DNA of 64,000 nt from Thysanoteuthis rhombus. Its lineage: Eukaryota; Mollusca; Cephalopoda; Oegopsida; Thysanoteuthidae. The notes under the pieces were generated by a model, which worked only from the letters and a program-made list of their open reading frames with translations, ran no database searches and was not told the DNA's origin. The stretch spans positions 49,444,196 to 49,508,195 of the forward strand of contig OY735207.1 of the NCBI GenBank assembly GCA_963457665.1, given 5' to 3'. Numbering within the stretch: position 1 is the stretch's first letter; the number at the start of each line of letters is the position of its first letter. Below, in pieces: positions 44,756 to 56,565 of this stretch. Both the position numbers and the translations under genes were made by a program.

Positions 44756-44799
44756 GATTAATGTTTACAAAACTGATACAAGACAGGAGAAATATATTA

Positions 44800-44945
44800 T
44801 TTGTAAATATACCACTCGTAAATATGGTATTTATAAAAAATATCATTTATAGATACATTATTTATAAATATATCATTTATAGATACATTATTTATAAATA
44901 TATCATTTATGAATATGTTATTTATAAATATATTGTTTATGACAC
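44800..44945 (+). repeat. 30 bp (2 x 15) AT-rich minisatellite
   Basis: Alternating ATTTATAAATATATC and ATTTATAGATACATT units, about five double units. The IYKYIIYRY frame is its translation. Confidence 0.92.
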
Positions 44946-45339
44946 TTCAATTTTGTCCCGACAATTTATTTCCTTGTTCACGTTCATGCTCTTATCGTTA
45001 CCATAACTTTCCGGCCGATCTATTCTTCAGCTTCCGTCGAGAGTATGAAAAGAGGAAAGTAAACGTTTATTCCTGAAGAAATGAGGAAGAAAATTTTTCT
45101 TGAGGGAATAAGGTTTTTCCTCTTTTTAGTGCAGTTTCCTGTACTTAATTCTTGGTATAGCTCGATGTAAAACTATTCAATTCGAAAAGACTGCTGTACA
45201 GCTTCCAAAATCTGCAAAGAAAATTGGGTAAACGTAGGGTTAATGCTTTTGAGAAAAAAACTATTACACGTTTCGAACATGGTTATGTGATCATTGATTG
45301 ATTATTAAAGGATTGAAACTTTGAGATCGGTATGAGCGT

Positions 45340-45573
45340 ATGGGAAGTCTTCGGTTAGGAGTGCAAATGGGCTCGATTTCTCCGAAAATCTACACAGTTC
45401 TTGCACTGATTGATCCGGAAGTTTACATTGTTTTGTCCGGAATGGGTGCCCTCGTGGCTGATGCGCCTATGGAGATTGTTACAATGTTTTCGATAATGTA
45501 TCTTATATCAAAAGGTGTGAGTTCCGGGCATGCAAGTCTTACTCTCAGTGAATATTTAAAAACAGCTATTTGA
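45340..45573 (+). CDS. hypothetical ORF, 77 codons, membrane-like
   Basis: Frame with balanced codon composition in a local G+C rise. It reads MGSLRLGV..., then a hydrophobic Val/Leu/Met stretch in the middle. GGTGTGAGT at about 45514 resembles a donor site. No family recognised; could be an exon or a repeat relic. Confidence 0.2.
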   Translation: MGSLRLGVQMGSISPKIYTVLALIDPEVYIVLSGMGALVADAPMEIVTMFSIMYLISKGVSSGHASLTLSEYLKTAI

Positions 45574-45579
45574 TTTCAT

Positions 45580-46190
45580 GTGGATTGACAGAAGATCAGC
45601 AACTATGTCGTTTTCAGGTCGGCGCTTAAATGCTTACTGATAATAACAAAAACGATCGAATTTTCTACCAGGATAAAAATATAAAACATGCGAAAGCTTA
45701 GATTGTTTAATCATTATCACGCTAGCATTACTTATTTTGATGAAATCATTAGTATAAATGGGAAGAAAAATAAAACCTACAAGTCAAACCTATGAACCGT
45801 TGGGTCACCCTTCGAGAGAAAAGTTGTGCTTTCTGATGTTACCAGAACTGACCTGAATTTTCCACTCATTTCCAAAAAAAAAGAAATGGATGAATTAAGT
45901 TAATGCGCAGTTTAGCTATTGTTTGTAAATGGCTGAGTGAAATTTTTCTGGCAAGGCATGAAATTTAAAATGGTTTAACACAATCAACTACATACCCCAA
46001 GCGTCTCTCAGCTAGTTTTAGCAAATGATCTGCTCATACCCAAACTCAAATATAATTTTTAAAACGTAAAACTCGAATTTTTGTCTTCACAAAACAAGAA
46101 AAAGATTTTAAAAAGTACAGGAAACGGATAGATTGGAAAAGAACCTCTCTCTCCCTGCATTGCACTGAAAGACAAAAATATATTTTTACC
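45580..46190. other. intergenic, nothing recognised
   Basis: No feature identified. Confidence 0.4.
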
Positions 46191-46194
46191 CCTT

Positions 46195-46378
46195 TTGCAC
46201 ATCCGTCGTGTATCCCCAGGTATCATATGCTAAAGAGTGACAGACAAAACATAAAGTGACGTGACGAAATAGGCAACTTCTGAAAGTATCGGCTTCGCAA
46301 AGCCAATGATAGAAAAGGCCTGTCGAATCCTTTGCAAATCCTTGGGAAGGCTTATATCCAACGATGAACGCTGTAAAC

Positions 46379-46422
<44 letters not shown>

Positions 46423-46425
46423 AAT
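46195..46425 (+). pseudogene. RTE-like non-LTR 3' end, copy 5
   Basis: Reads IPRYHMLKSDRQNIK-RDEI, then GKAYIQR and (GAT)n at 46379-46425. 5' truncated to about 190 bp before the tail. Poly-Ser and poly-Ile minus frames are translated tail. Confidence 0.75.
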
Positions 46426-46439
46426 GATTTCGACAATCA

Positions 46440-47235
46440 TTTAAAGTTATGAAGACACAGAACGAAAGTTCAGTTTTTAAAATTCTTCCAAAAATAGAAT
46501 CAACTTCAAGGAAATATGATTCGTAAAAATTAATTGATTTAATAGTTGATAGACAGCACTTTTCATTAAAAGCCTGTGGTGGGAGATGCTGTTTTCATGG
46601 CTCAATCGATTTATTATTCATTATCGCCTCTACGCTGGATATGGTCTTTTCTTGTGTATCACATGTGTTCATAATTCTTTTCCACACTCTTTTTTCCTCG
46701 AGCTAGTCCTTTCTTACGTATTCATGTTTATTCTTCCCAATTACAGCATTCAAATCCCCACAAATTATTGCAACATCTGTTGATGAATCTGCATCGATGT
46801 TTTAATTTTTTCACTCGATTGTTTTTCTTTTTCAAAATATTGAATGCGTTTTGAAATAATGTAATCACAGCAGCAGCTGGAGGTGTCATTGAATTAGATT
46901 AGTTGGATTTTTTTTAAGATCTTAACCGATTTTTTTCTTTCCAACAAAATGGGGGAGATCCTGTTTTTCATGTGGCCTATGACTACTCGTCGGGTTTTTT
47001 TATATTTGCATGAATATTCATTACGATTCCAGTTCTACGGTTTGGGTGTGCATCGACTTACAACGAACATCATTTCCATATAGAGATTTATAAGCTTTGG
47101 TCAATATCGAAGTACGCCCGCTTATAAAGTTGGAAATCACCCGGGTATTTTTACAGTCTTTATGTTAGTGCACTGGAGGGGTACCTTAATTCAGTGCACC
47201 TAGCAACAACAGTATTTTTTAGTATTATTTAGATT
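46440..47235. other. intergenic, nothing recognised
   Basis: A 65-codon hydrophobic frame (46586-46783) is unassigned. Confidence 0.4.
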
Positions 47236-47238
47236 ACA

Positions 47239-47577
47239 ATGCAATACGACCAACTTGAAGGAGAACATAGGTATTCATTTCAAAGAAAAAATTCTCTGTG
47301 TCTCCAGACAAATATGTGCTTAGAAACGAAGACACTTATCATGATGAAAAAATGTCACTATCGTAAAAAAATAACTATAGAAAACAGAGAGAAGTGCCAA
47401 ATTACGTACGTGCAGAACGTGCATATGTGCAAGTGTCTAACAGCCATCAGTTACTTCGCTAAATTATCAAATACACTGTACTTTGAGATATCAAGTTATG
47501 TTAATTTAACAAATATTCTCTCCGTCGCACCTTTTCACGACGAATGTGAGCACGCAGTTTTAGCGATAAATCTGTAG
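47239..47577 (+). CDS. hypothetical ORF, 112 codons, Cys/Lys-rich
   Basis: One of the longer non-repetitive frames in the window. Seven Cys are spread over residues 20-105 (for example LCLQTNMC, KCHY, HMCKC, ECEH), with a basic middle. No signal peptide, and no zinc-finger spacing I can name. Splice signals at its ends are unconvincing, so it may be a chance frame. Confidence 0.22.
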   Translation: MQYDQLEGEHRYSFQRKNSLCLQTNMCLETKTLIMMKKCHYRKKITIENREKCQITYVQNVHMCKCLTAISYFAKLSNTLYFEISSYVNLTNILSVAPFHDECEHAVLAINL

Positions 47578-47822
47578 GGCGTTGACATCAACTGGCTGAA
47601 GAGTATTTTACCAGAAGATGAAATTTACAGCTATCACAATGGAAGTACGGAATTTCTTTTTCAACATCTCTCATTGTGGACACAGTTCAAGTGTATCTGA
47701 CTCAATGTATTTTGCGACGTTTAAAACACAACAGCAAATAGAACACACTGAATAAACTGGGTGAAATAGATCGAATTTAAACCGTAAATGAGACACTAAA
47801 CTCACTTTAAATGTGTGACATA

Positions 47823-48048
47823 TCTCTTCCATAAGGAATAGAGCACTCTGGTGGATGAGGAATTTCTGTGTGAATAGATATATTGCTTAAATTCAGCCTT
47901 ACTGACTGTCTAGTTCCCTAGTCCAGAGGTAGGATATCAGTCTGAAGTGAAGGTTTCAATTCTGCCTCGCAGTAATGGATGGGATAATGGAAAGTCTATA
48001 GGCACACTGAAGAGATGTAATACATCGAAACAGCTGTCTGTGGATGAC

Positions 48049-48128
<80 letters not shown>
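47823..48128 (+). repeat. SINE family A, copy 2, with (AT)n(GT)n tail
   Basis: CTCTTCCATAAGGAATAGAGC, CTGAAGTGAAGGTTTCAATTC, GAGATGTAATACATCGAAAC and GGATGACACAATA as in copy 1, then (AT)n 48055-48092 and (GT)n to 48122. Confidence 0.85.
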
Positions 48129-48129
<1 letters not shown>

Positions 48130-48329
48130 GCGAGAAAGCGTTTGATCAACCCTGCTTACAATTACCTGAAGATATCAAAACGATACTTTAAAAAGTGAAT
48201 ATTAAATCAAAATTATATAATGAAAGTGCTGAATATCATTGAAATATTATTGAGCTCTTCATATAGTTATCTCTGTAAGACAAATATATCAAAGAAGACA
48301 ACTTTTTGTGAAATTTTAGGGAAATGATT

Positions 48330-48720
48330 TGTCTACCTTCATCTTACTAAAAATTACCTGTGATGTGAACCTCAAAGAGCCCGTGTCTTCCGCTGTGAAA
48401 AAATTAATACCTATTCCAAATATCAGCGTTCTGGGAGCTGAATCGTAGCCTACAAATGCTTCAATTAGCTAGAAATGACCTCTTGTGACCTTGTATCACC
48501 CCTGACGTCAACCTTCTAGAGCTTGTGTTCTATACTGTAAACTGTTGTGTTTCTATGTCAAATTTCTGCACCTTAGAAGCAAAATTGTGGCTTACAAACT
48601 TCCATTTAGATTGTACTATAAATAGAATACCATTGGAAAACCTTTTAAAAATCACACTGACTATGTCTTCCGCTGTGAGATGTGTCGCTAAGACGTTGTC
48701 ATATTGGATGGATCATAATT
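48330..48720 (+). repeat. degenerate tandem repeat, about 130-160 bp period
   Basis: GTGAACCTCAAAGAGCCCGTGTC, a 'tctgctgtgaaa' block and a 'TTCTGGGAGCTGAATCGT-GCCTAC' block recur near 48505 and 48585 as GTCAACCTTCTAGAGCTTGTG, 'tactgtaaac' and 'AAATTGTGGCTTAC'. ORF 48525-48803 (92 codons, six Cys) overlaps it and is not supported otherwise. Confidence 0.45.
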
Positions 48721-48829
48721 TTACTCAGAACTATGTTGGGAAAATAAAATTGCCTATTTCTTTCGAAATTGAGTGCTTGGAGAAATTAAAAGTAAATTGT
48801 TAAGTGCGCTAATTTCAACAGCGATCAAA

Positions 48830-49970
48830 ACAATGAATACGGGTGGATCTCAAGAGGCATAAATTAATCTTGAGACAGCAGCTGGTCCACGCATGAAGAC
48901 GGCTGGAACCAGACAAAAATGAGAGCCTCAGCCTTTGTTGTCGGTGTTGATCGCTTCAAGAAGGGTTCTGGCGAATGTTTTTTTGACAGCTCGTCGCTTA
49001 CTACAGAAAGAAAAACTATCATTGACACTTCTCTAAGTGGTGTTTCGTGTTTTATAGTATTGGCACTGTCAAACGTAATCTGAATATCGCTTCTGGAAGA
49101 CAGTGACAGGTGCGACTACTGTGTTAGACGAGACAGACCGAGAATGTCATATAAAAACGTTGTGCAAATAAAGATCCTTAACTTGGGACTTTTAAGATGC
49201 AATTAGCAATAGTAGAAATGGAGGTCGACGCTTGGTGGTTTCTATAATGAATAAGAAAATTGCCCAGCTCAAGAAGCTAGAAAAAAACCCATCCCGTTGA
49301 CTTACAACGACGACCGATAGAATCTTGGTGTGCTGTGGGAGGTGGACCAAAATGTTTAGTCCCAATGAGATCGATAAGCACCTCACAATACTTATATAAC
49401 AAGAGAGCGTACTCACACCCTGGCTTCGATGTGTCTTACAAAAAAAAAAATCAGGTTGACTCGAGCAAAGTACGTGGACTTCATTCCAGGAGACCATTGA
49501 CCAGAACACCTACACTACCATCGAGTGATTCCGGCATCTGCCGAGGTATAAAGTCTTGCCCGAGGAGAAATAATTACTTTTTTGAGCAACGCTGACAGGC
49601 TCTTCTGCTGCAAGGAGATTTTGCACGAGCTTCTATCGTGAACGCCTGGCAGGAAAACCGTAGTTCTTAACTACTTGGTGTTCGCAGCGGACCCCGGCAG
49701 GAACGGACTGGAATTCAGGTCATGGACTCTGTTAAGGGTGTCGCTGCTGCTTTGGATACCTTCAAGAATACAGTTTAGTTTCCTCTCCCTCTAGGTTGAC
49801 GTAGGTCTCCACGGCACCCGAAATCAGGCTGATTACAGCACCGTATCATTTTCAGTACGAAATCCAAGGGGACCCACTTTGCCTTTCTGTCTGCTTTACG
49901 TCGTGTGGGTATTCCATTATCACTGGCATGAATTTACATATAACATGCTGCCTCCAAGAGAAAAATAACA
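48830..49970. other. G+C-elevated stretch without identified gene
   Basis: Clearly less AT-rich than the neighbourhood and CpG-containing. Frames 49192-49509 (minus, 105 codons) and 49335-49595 (plus, 86 codons) overlap and match nothing I know. Composition suggests a relic of coding or transposon sequence. Confidence 0.35.
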
Positions 49971-49979
49971 CAGAAAAGA

Positions 49980-50375
49980 TGATAGCGAGTTTGTGTCACT
50001 TTCTAAGTGATGTAAACGCCACAAACATTTCTTTGAAAAGAAATAATTAAATGTTAGGAGCTGAAAACAACCTATCACCCTTTCTTGCCTTTTTTTTTTA
50101 ATTTTATTTTCTTTAAATTTTCACTGGGGAAAGAACGCCCAAAAAATGAAAAAGAGGCTTGAGACGGAGTCAAATATGGTTTTTACCCCGTGAATTCAGT
50201 TGAGGAACTTCTGCCGATTTTTAAGTTGAGCACATTGTTGGAATTTATTCGATTCTCACTCATGTTTGTATTATCATCATGCATGATAAATTATTACCCT
50301 CACAATGAAATTACAAGGTTAGTCGAAAAGCATTGCAATCATTAAAAAAATCATTAAAAAAAACTCTATTAAACA
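49980..50375. other. AT-rich intergenic
   Basis: Nothing recognised. Confidence 0.4.
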
Positions 50376-50379
50376 AAAA

Positions 50380-51175
50380 TATCAATATGTGAAGCTATTG
50401 TATCCCCCATCTAGGTCTATACCCTTCTGAGGGCGGTGTTCACATCTCTCTAACCCTCTCCAAGAAAATTCTGTGTTCTTCGATTTACACAATACCAAAA
50501 CGGTAGTTTGGGCCACAAAGAGAGACTCAAATTGTGTTCTTTTTAAATGTCTTTTGGTTTTGGGGGACGAATAGATGTATGAAAGGGCGAGATCAGACCT
50601 GTAGGGTGGATTGAGTAAGGTCCCACGACGAAACATTTGTAAAAAAAAATGTTTTGATGAAGTCATCCTTGTTTTAAATTGAATTATACCTCTTTAATTG
50701 TTTTTATCCATATATTATGGTCCTGTGGCGCCAGACCTTTCTGCAGCGATTGGAAGTCGGGTCGTAGCGACATATGTATCAAACGTCTCGATCTGCGATT
50801 AAAAAATGCACCTCGCCGATTTGAATTCAACTCAAGGTTCAATCGGATCGTAGTATGACCCAAGCCTAACTTAAGACGTTCCGGCTTATAAATCTTTCCA
50901 TGAAATTATCTTCACCTGCTTCGGTCTTCTTAAAAAAAAACTAGTGGAAAGATCAGCCCTTTGAGCTAACTGATTTCCACTGAACACTTTTGACTTGATC
51001 GGGCCGAAAGTTTGCTTAAAATTTAAGATGCTGAACCCTATGAGATCCCTACTTCAGTCGCTATCGCACCAATGGTGATTCTATGAACTTCAGTTACATT
51101 CGAAGTTGACGGTCTCCCCTCTCTTGGCTCATCTTTGGGGTCTTCCTGGCCTTCCTCGATTGAGTCATCTATAAT
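50380..51175 (-). pseudogene. mariner-like transposase relic
   Basis: On the minus strand the N-terminal part reads PREGRPSTSNVTEV and TIGAIATEVGIS, typical of the helix-turn-helix and linker of mariner-type enzymes. The C-terminal part (open 50382-50666) reads NPPYRSDLALS, then KTKRHLKRTQFESL and KGIDLDGGYN, the family's last domain. In the usual PDLAPSD signature the final Asp is the third catalytic residue; here that position is not Asp. Frame changes and stops separate the halves, and the middle catalytic region is scrambled. Inactive. Confidence 0.78.
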
Positions 51176-51384
51176 TTAAAAAAAATTAAACTGAGGTATT
51201 ACGTGGAACAGAATCTCCATTAACTTGTTGCAAAGTTTCAAGGATTTTGAAAGACTTTCTCTGCTAAAAAAAAATAATGTTAGCCTCGACGTCAAAATAG
51301 TTTTCTCCACGGTGCTTACATAAAGGGATAGTTTTTGTAGAAAAAAAGTATCCCTGTTATGAATGCACCTAATAAGACAAATTG

Positions 51385-51721
51385 AGAACCATTCAACGTG
51401 CACACGAAAGAATTATGCTAGGCCTCACATGAAGAGACCACAAGACAGCACAGTACATCCGGAAAAAGACAAGAGCCAGGGACATTATAAAATCCATTGA
51501 AAATCTCAAATGGCGGTGGGCTGGCCATGTTACAAGAATGACAGACATCCAATGGACATCGCGACTCACGACATTGATCTGCTGAGATCACATGCGCAAC
51601 CGAGACTGGCAGAATATTAGATGGAGAGACGAGCTAGACAAATTCAGAAAGTACTCGCTCCGTGATGTCCATGATAGAGAAGTGCGGCGAAAGTTGAAAG
51701 ACTAATGATGATGATGATGAA
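51385..51721 (+). pseudogene. RTE-like non-LTR 3' end, copy 6 (best preserved)
   Basis: RAHERIMLGLT, RDHKTAQYIRKKT, RDIIKSIENLKWRWAGHV, TRMTDIQWTSRLTT, RWRDELDKFRKYSLRDVHD, then KLKD, stop and a short (ATG)n. The frame is nearly continuous with two stops. The WAGHVTRM-RWT-RLT block is characteristic of these elements' pol C-terminus. Confidence 0.88.
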
Positions 51722-51729
51722 TGAGACAG

Positions 51730-52430
51730 ACAAATGTATTCATATTTTCAGTCATCCATTTATCCCAGAGACATGTGTGAAGCCGTTTTGTTTGAAATAT
51801 GTATAAACTGGAACACTAGTAGCAATACTTTTTCACTTACCCTCGTACGTCATTTTTGCTCGTTCTGCCGTGTTAGAATATTGCACATACATCATATTCA
51901 GCAACACAAAGCTGCCAGTGGGCACTAAGATCGGGTTACCGTTGATTAAGTGGACTTCATAAACTATCGAAGTACCAAATACAAGTATAAAAATAATCTT
52001 ATCTTCTCTATGTTTCTTTTTATGGATTCTGATTGCTTGACGGCGATAACAAAACTTGACTGTTTTTCTTTACAATTAATCTAACATTAACCCTCGTAAA
52101 CAGAAGATACTTGAGTATCATCAAGTTAACATGCCTTGCTAAATGATCGAAAGAGTTACGAATTTGCCAGAGGTTAGTGTTTGGGTTCGAGATAAAAAAA
52201 AAAAGACAGGATTCCCAACACTGGTTTTCTATGCAGACAAGCCTTCCCACTTGAACGATTGGTGCAAAGCAATCTTCCAACCAATTCCTCCCTTCCTCTT
52301 TTTGAACCTGTGGCGTATTAAATCCACTCAAGTAAGTAACGAGTAAAACCGCCGGCAACTCATTAAGAGGGTAGCCACACTTGTTTAATATAAGACCCGT
52401 TTACGATAAAGTTTAGAAGTGTGAGAGCCG
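51730..52430. other. intergenic, nothing recognised
   Basis: Overlapping frames 52020-52358 (minus, 112 codons) and 52143-52346 (plus, 67 codons) are mutual shadows without family assignment. Confidence 0.35.
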
Positions 52431-52784
52431 CTAGACATAAACGAAATTCACACACGTTTTTTTATTGTTCCGTACACATTTTATTGCAAAACAAATTATA
52501 TGAATAATCTCAAGAATGAGAAATAAGAGTAATTGCAAAATACACTCACCCTAGTCCTTTGGCAATCATTTGTAAACATTGCTGACCTGAAGTGTCTTCA
52601 AACACTCAGCTAACCACCAGTCCTTCTCTCAACACGGAAGTACAATGCTTCATTCAGATTTAACATTGAAATCGAGAACTGAATTCTTGAATATTTTTTC
52701 TAACCATGAGCAACAAACTTACACTCTACTAGGTATATGATTATAGTGTTTGATTTTTTTTTCTTATTTTGGATGTGATGAGAA

Positions 52785-52870
52785 ATGAAGCTCAGCCGAT
52801 ATATTTCCACGAGCCGCACATTATTAGTCAAAGAGCCGCATGTGGCTCGCGATACACTGGAATAGTTCAT
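52785..52870. mobile_element. hAT-like end fragment candidate
   Basis: ACGAGCCGCACATTATTAG, AGAGCCGCATGTGGCTCGCG and ATACACTGG. Repeated 'gagccgcatg-ggctcgcg' near an end is typical of several hAT families; no transposase nearby. Confidence 0.4.
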
Positions 52871-53019
52871 GCTGATTCATAAGAGCAAGTTTGTCGCACA
52901 GATGTATGCCTTGGCTAGTCGGACACTAGGTTGCTTACAGTACCTGCTATTTCTAAGAGGTTCAAGTACTGAACAATCTTATCGTTGCTCAACTTCAGGG
53001 ATCTGGCAGGAACCGGTGT

Positions 53020-53170
53020 TTTCAGTGTGACTGGATAGTTATAGTTGCTATTTACTAAGCGTCGCTCAGTTTTAACACGAGGTCACAAGCCTGGAATACC
53101 TAGTGAGGATTGAACTCACTACTCATTAGTAATAATCCAGCTTGCTAACTATTATGCCAAATTGCCCTGA
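53020..53170 (-). repeat. SINE family C, copy (tRNA-like)
   Basis: Minus strand: GGCAATTTGGCATAATAGTTAG, GAGTAGTGAGTTCAATCCTC (B box), CTAGGTATTCCAGGCTTGTG and a TTAGTAAATAG end. Same order as 55921-56055 and 58930-59035. Confidence 0.6.
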
Positions 53171-53459
53171 CCAGATTGAATTTTGGAAATAATTGCTGAT
53201 GGGTCAAAAGGCATCACCCAGAAAGACAATGATGTACTACGGATTACTGCAAGCTGCAATTGCACTCGATCAAAAAGCATCAGTCCAACAGAAAAAATAT
53301 TGTAAAACATTTCGATAATGTTGACACCAAAAGTGAATGGGTCCGTCCAGGGGTATTTGTGGGCCTATGTAATTCTGCCCGGGAATATGTGTCAGTCCAA
53401 AGATTGGCCTGCGCAGTTTTTACTATCAGTGTAATTAATAATTTTCACTTTTAAAAAGA

Positions 53460-53640
53460 AATTTGAGATTAAGATTCGAATAATACCAACTGAATTTTGT
53501 TTTACTTTATTGAGGAATAATATTCTCATAACACGAAAATTCGTCTGAACATAATCAGAAATTTCACTTTTAAGCCATATTTTCGTACAACAGAGTGCTC
53601 CGTTCAGTATCATAATTATATTGTAAATAGACCCCCGCTT
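53460..53640 (+). repeat. solitary unit related to the 6.4-7.5 kb array
   Basis: 'agaaatttcacttttaagccata', TTTTCGTACAACAGAG, 'gttcagtatcataattatattgtaaatagacccccgc'-type order matches the array unit (core TTTCGTACGA, then GTAAATAGACCCCC). Confidence 0.6.
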
Positions 53641-53699
53641 ATTCGAATCTTAACCAATGCTTTCACTAATTCACTAAGCAAATTAAGTTTTCGATTTAT

Positions 53700-54160
53700 A
53701 CTGTAACAAGAACAATACTCGCCAAATTTAATGTTCTCCTACCATGATTCGACATTATCGCCAACTGATTTATAGTCGTGTCTCTTACCGACTGAGCTAC
53801 CAAAATGTATGCCAGAAATACGCAAGGTCTTATTTTATTCAGATAATTCAACACATTTATAAAAATGAACATTTTGCTATTGTGATTTGAAACCAGGACC
53901 AATTGATTGGTAACTGGCCTTCTCAGTAGCTAAGCCAAACTGCCAAGTCATAGATCTGCGAATTTATCAAATATACAGAGACTTATTTTATCCTGATAAA
54001 CATATATTTATACTAAAAAATGTATTCCTTATAAATTATCATGTACACAATACAGACGTTACCGCATTAATTTTTAGTCGGAATATTAGAAGAAATGGAG
54101 TTTGACCCTGCGGCTGCCAGGCTTGTTGCTCTTCTTATGATCCGATCTAAAGTTAAAAAT
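53700..54160 (-). repeat. SINE family D, copy 2, with two tRNA-like heads
   Basis: Two tRNA-like segments lie about 140 bases apart on the minus strand (TTGGCTTAGCTACTGAGAAGG with GGTTTCAAATC; GGTAGCTCAGTCGGTAAGAG with TGTCGAATCATGG). Between and beside them is the shared spacer; the GTTTGACCCTGC and GCCAGGCTTGTTG block lies at 54090-54130. Confidence 0.7.
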
Positions 54161-54357
54161 GAAAATTTATCAGACTAAAATACGTCTCGGGCAATTTGCG
54201 ATAACAACGAAAATTCACGAATAAACAAAGGAGAGGAAATGTTCTAAAGCAAAGACACTTTACCAACCCAAAATATCTTCCACTATTTGTTGCTCATGGT
54301 AGAGTGTACATACACACTCATCTCTTAGAGTGCGTGAAGCTTCGGGTTGCGATTCAT

Positions 54358-54404
54358 GTGCGTGTGTTTGTGCATGTGTGTGTGTGTGAGAGAGAGAGAG
54401 AGGG
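54358..54404. repeat. (GT)n(GA)n microsatellite
   Basis: Imperfect GT units then GA units and a G-run. Confidence 0.95.
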
Positions 54405-54409
54405 GGTGC

Positions 54410-54890
54410 ATCTCTAAATCTCAAAAACCCTCCCTTACCAGCCCGAAGAATTGTAAGTGAACACCAACATTTTACCAGTCTCTCAGTTAGACATTATCTT
54501 TTTTTCTTACACTTCGCCTTGACCTACCTAAGATTCTTCTTTTAGAATGTGATATCATTTGCTGTTAAATCCATGACTCATTTCGAAAAACGACTTCTAG
54601 CACCGGTTGGAAATACGTAGCTATTTCAGCTATGAAGCTGGCCACCTGTCTGTCAATTCTATTTAAGTTGGAGGACGACAATGCGTTCATTCTGTATAGA
54701 TGTCTATCATTTGGGTTCATGCCTTTCTCAAAGACATATCAAATCGATATACTTAAGCCACCGCAGCAGGCCTTTCAAATATTGTAAGCACAACAGTAGA
54801 TTGATATTAACCGCTGTTAACACTATAAATACGAAGAATATTTCTTTGTTCCTTAGTAACCGTGTTTTATAATTTCCTAAGCAGTTGCAT
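54410..54890. other. intergenic, nothing recognised
   Basis: A 63-codon frame at 54681-54872 is unassigned. Confidence 0.35.
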
Positions 54891-54894
54891 TCTA

Positions 54895-55445
54895 CAAGCT
54901 GAAAATTTGTGTATGGGGGTAATTTGACACTGGAATTAACATAGGATAGGTGGCGATAGTATTTGATGACCTCTTAAGGTCAATTTTAGGTTTATGGTCA
55001 ATTTTGGCATTTTCAAATCTAACTAGGGTGGTTGCACCCTTAGACGCTGCAAATGTATGTACAAGGGTAACAGGCTGATTACCTGGTCACTTATAAAGGT
55101 CACTTAAAGACTGGGTCAATTTTGGTGGGCTCAGGTAAATTTCAGCAGTCGTTTTTAAATCTTACGGAGACGGCTGCACCCTACGGCCTGCAAATTTGTG
55201 ATGATCCCTGGTGACCCATAAAGGTCTATTCAGGTTCAGGTCAATTTTAGCATTTCAAATGGAAGGAAGAATTCAGCACTTTACAGTAACTTGACCCCGA
55301 CATAAACATAAGACATGTGGTGCTGGCCTCTGGTGGCCTCTAAAGATGACTTCAATGTCAGGTCAATTTCGGCATTTTCACATAAGGTAAGTTTAGGCAT
55401 TTTTGACTCACTTGAATGGCTGCGATCTCTACTTTGAGAAGCTCT
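54895..55445 (+). repeat. degenerate tandem repeat, three to four units of about 130-160 bp
   Basis: Recurring order: GGCTGCACCCTACGGCCTGC, AAATTTGTGTA, a GGTAA or TGACACTGG-ATAACAT block, ATAAAGGTCACTT, GGTCAATTTTGGCATTTTC. GGTCAATTTT occurs at least five times. Confidence 0.7.
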
Positions 55446-55484
55446 GTGTTAGAATTTTCTACATATCCTGTCTGCATCAGCTCG

Positions 55485-55558
<74 letters not shown>
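55485..55558. repeat. (AT)n microsatellite
   Basis: Near-pure AT units with one GTAT interruption. Confidence 0.97.
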
Positions 55559-55560
<2 letters not shown>

Positions 55561-55920
55561 AAAGGTTTAAAAGATCCAACGGAGAAGATGATGAATATTC
55601 AAAAAAAGAGAGAATTTCGCAAATGTATCAAATGAAACAACACGTGTTTCGGCTATCTAGAATCTCTTCAGGTAATTTTTTTTTCCTTTTTTTAATTATA
55701 ATCATTGATATGAAATTGACTCGCTTATAAATTCATATTCTGGTGAATTCAAATTTAGTGAAATGCAAACAACTTTAATAGGTTTTTTTTGCAGCTGTGT
55801 GGAATAGAGTTTGCTCACATGGAAAAAAGCGTGATATTCCGAGCAAGAAGACGCTAATTTGATAAAACTTATCGTTTGCAAACAAATGACATCAGCGCGA
55901 AAGATTGTAAATTATTTTAG

Positions 55921-56055
55921 GGCGCTTGCTGCAGTGTGATGGTTAGTCGGCCAGTCTCGCAGAGCATTAGTCCTGGGTAGTGAGTACGATCCTCACTCAA
56001 TGTTCCACGAGTTTAGTTTGGTGACATACCTATCAAAGCTAAGTAAAATGCTACA
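55921..56055 (+). repeat. SINE family C, copy (tRNA-like)
   Basis: GTGTGATGGTTAGTCGGCCAG, GTAGTGAGTACGATCCTCAC (B box), ATGTTCCACGAGTTTAG, then AAAGCTAAGTAAAATG. Matches 53020-53170 (inverted) and 58930-59035. Confidence 0.6.
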
Positions 56056-56254
56056 AAAGAAACTATCCCAATGGAACGCGTATTGATGTACAATTGCAAT
56101 TAGACGGTTTCAAGTAAAAACGTTACTGGTCGAAAAAGAGCAGGTTACTTTTAACTGACTAATCAACAATATAGTATTACGTATTTATTCATGAAAGTTT
56201 TGATCAATATACAAAGGGCGTCGAGTGCAAAATCAAAGCCAGACAAACAGTACC

Positions 56255-56435
56255 ACGAAGCATTGTCAATTATCAATTTTAGACTGGTTTGTCTATCCTA
56301 AAAATTTCTGTTGATTTTTATTGCACTTGTAGAATGAGAAGTAATATTATTCAAATTTCTAGGATGAAGCATTGTCAGTTATCAACCTGAGGCCAGTATT
56401 TCTACCCAATATTTTCAGTTGCTTATAAAAGTATT
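56255..56435 (+). repeat. two-unit duplication, about 107 bp period
   Basis: GAAGCATTGTCAATTATCAA and TTTGTCTATCCTAAAAATTTC recur as GAAGCATTGTCAGTTATCAA and TTTCTACCCAATATTTTC. Confidence 0.6.
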
Positions 56436-56565
56436 AGAGGAATGACGATCTGGGAGCAACGATAAAGAGCAACAAAAATAAGATGAAAGAAATAAAATTC
56501 AAAAAAATAACAACAGTTGTCAATACTTTATCTAAGAAAATCGGACACTTCTCCATAATTGCGTT

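Noticed and set aside
44761-45006. 81-codon ORF with IYKYIIYRY repeats
   Set aside because: Translation of the 30 bp AT-rich minisatellite.
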